Shown here: piece by piece, positions 5,454 through 6,356 of the stretch
Layout: every line of letters starts with the position of its first letter
Position numbering within the stretch: the first letter of the stretch is position 1
Origin: Thiomicrospira sp. UBA5634
GTDB lineage: Bacteria; Pseudomonadota; Gammaproteobacteria; Thiomicrospirales; Thiomicrospiraceae
Length of the DNA stretch: 6,356 bases
NCBI GenBank assembly: GCA_002421475.1
Contig: DIJW01000171.1
Span: 268-6,623 of the forward strand
Direction of reading: 5' to 3'
Notes under the pieces: generated by a model
Told to the model about the DNA's origin: nothing
The model's database searches: none
The model's input: only the letters and a program-made list of their open reading frames with translations
Position numbers and translations under genes: made by a program

Positions 5454-6244
5454 TGCCAAAACGGGGTGCCGAGGGTGGGGGTGGAGGCGCTGGCGAATTC
5501 GCGTTGCGGCATGGTTCCAGCTTCATAACCTAAACGTCCAGCTTCAATTGCATGCTTAAAGGCGGTGGCCATTTTGACCGGATCATCAGCCAAGGCGACT
5601 GCCGAGTTAAGTAATACACCATCAAACCCCATTTCTAACGCTTGAGTTGCGTGCGACGGTTTGCCGATTCCGGCATCGACAATCAGCGTGGTTTTGTCGA
5701 GGCGCTTGCGGATCAGTTCCATATTGTAAGGATTCATAATGCCTTTGCCCGAACCGATTGGTGACGCCCAGGGCATTACGATACGGCAACCGACATCGAC
5801 TAAACGCTGGCATAACACTAAATCATCGCTGGCGTAAGGGAAGACTTCAAAACCGTCTTCGATTAAGGCTTGGGCGGCTTTGACCAAATCAAACGGGTCG
5901 GGTTGTAGGGTGTAATCGTCACCGATGACTTCGAGTTTAATCCAGTTGGTACCGAAAATTTCGCGCGCCATCTGCGCGGTGGTAATCGCTTCTTTGGCAT
6001 TACGACAACCCGCGGTATTCGGCAGAATATGGCAACCAAGCGATTGGATAATTTGCCAAAAGGCTTGCCCACTCCGGTCACCAATGTTTTGGCGGCGAAT
6101 CGAAACCGTCACCACTTGACTGCCACTGGCTTGAATCGCTTGGCGCATAATATCCGGTGACGGATACAGCGCCGAACCGATTAATAAACGGCTGTGGATT
6201 TGTTGATCTGCCAGTAACCAGGCCTGGTTGTTGTTTGTTGTCAT
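5444..6244 (-). CDS. thiG: thiazole synthase ThiG
   Basis: A 266-aa TIM-barrel enzyme that builds the thiazole phosphate of thiamine from deoxyxylulose 5-phosphate, dehydroglycine and ThiS thiocarboxylate. Lys103 in [10 protein letters not shown] matches the Schiff-base lysine, with Glu105 and Asp190 (IVDAGIG) as the accompanying acids. Other family blocks are [10 protein letters not shown] (20-29), SIRRQN (48-53), PNTAGC (75-80), PIGSGKGI (162-169), GVLLNSAVA (209-217) and FASASTP near the end. Length is normal for the family. TCCT at 6252-6255 on the plus strand gives AGGA seven bases before the ATG at 6244. ThiS, ThiH or ThiO are not seen; they may lie beyond the right edge. The stop codon lies within the convergent unknown gene, leaving no independent terminator region. 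No TPP riboswitch was found in the 112 bases upstream. Confidence 0.96.
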   Translation of the reverse strand: MTTNNNQAWLLADQQIHSRLLIGSALYPSPDIMRQAIQASGSQVVTVSIRRQNIGDRSGQAFWQIIQSLGCHILPNTAGCRNAKEAITTAQMAREIFGTNWIKLEVIGDDYTLQPDPFDLVKAAQALIEDGFEVFPYASDDLVLCQRLVDVGCRIVMPWASPIGSGKGIMNPYNMELIRKRLDKTTLIVDAGIGKPSHATQALEMGFDGVLLNSAVALADDPVKMATAFKHAIEAGRLGYEAGTMPQREFASASTPTLGTPFWHQG

Positions 6245-6294
6245 GATTTAATCCTGTTTTTTTATTCACCCTGAGGCACGAAGGAGTTTTTGTT

Positions 6295-6327
6295 CCCCCT
6301 CCCAGCGGGAGGGGGTTAGGGGGCGGG
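6295..6327. repeat. REP-like GC-rich palindrome with G-quadruplex motif
   Basis: CCCCCTCCC (6295-6303) and GGGAGGGGG (6307-6315) form a perfect 9-bp hairpin with loop AGC. TTA, GGGGG, C and GGG follow, up to 6327. The C-rich/G-rich layout resembles the dispersed extragenic palindromes of many Proteobacteria (a CCC-rich run, AAC, then a CCCTCCC..GGGAGGG stem on the minus strand). Neither strand has a T tract after the stem, so a simple intrinsic terminator is unlikely. Membership in a repeat family is inferred, since only one copy is in the window. Confidence 0.55.
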
Positions 6328-6356
6328 AGAGTTGTTTTACTCGCACAACTTCACCC
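6316..6356. other. right-edge non-coding stretch, no gene resolved
   Basis: Beyond the palindrome the sequence is too short to assign. It contains GTTGT (6331-6335) and ACAAC (6345-6349), a 5-bp inverted repeat around nine bases, and TTCACCC at the edge, which also occurs at 6265-6271. On the minus strand all frames reach a stop before thiG, so an upstream gene could end here, for example at the TAA of 6337-6339. Confidence 0.3.

Noticed and set aside
6245..6300. TPP riboswitch upstream of thiG, prompted by a CTGAG near 6271.
   Set aside because: The CTGAG is on the plus strand, opposite to thiG. The conserved second half of the thi-box and the required paired helices are absent on the minus strand.
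6295..6315. The 9-bp CCCCCTCCC/GGGAGGGGG hairpin as an intrinsic terminator.
   Set aside because: Neither strand has a U-rich tail after the stem; a REP-like palindrome fits better.

Overview
The window looks like an ordinary chromosomal stretch of a gammaproteobacterium. The evidence is UbiA, Tpx, ThiD/ThiG, a YceJ-like cytochrome b561 placed with YceI, and an Enterobacteria-like YefM-YoeB pair. Base composition is moderate, about 40-55% GC by hand count in housekeeping genes. A Thiomicrospira-like sulfur oxidiser is possible, but the genus cannot be fixed from the sequence. No rRNA, tRNA, CRISPR array, insertion sequence or riboswitch was recognised, and no gene-free gap exceeds 300 bases.

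Layout, left to right: (1) The 3' end of ubiA (+) faces a conserved hypothetical gene (-). (2) A minus-strand pair encodes a four-helix cytochrome b561 followed by a secreted YceI-family protein; it ends in a clear hairpin terminator. (3) A single gene for thiol peroxidase Tpx (-) follows. (4) A minus-strand pair encodes an MPPED-like metallophosphoesterase and the HMP/HMP-P kinase ThiD, overlapping by ATGA. (5) A plus-strand module runs against its neighbours: antitoxin yefM, toxin yoeB (ATGA overlap) and, 25 bases on, an AT-rich gene for an unknown membrane-anchored coiled-coil protein. (6) ThiG (-), the thiazole synthase, has its stop codon inside the 3' end of the unknown gene. (7) Upstream of thiG is a GC-rich REP-like palindrome with a strong G-quadruplex motif.

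The thiG and mpe-thiD genes lie on the same strand and both thi genes serve thiamine synthesis: ThiD makes the pyrimidine precursor and ThiG the thiazole. The simplest reading is a thiamine cluster interrupted by a 1.2 kb toxin-antitoxin module that carries an extra gene. The module has its own promoter, overlapped by three alternating TTGTA/TACAA half-sites that probably form the YefM-YoeB autoregulatory operator. The least explained part of the window is the third gene of this module.
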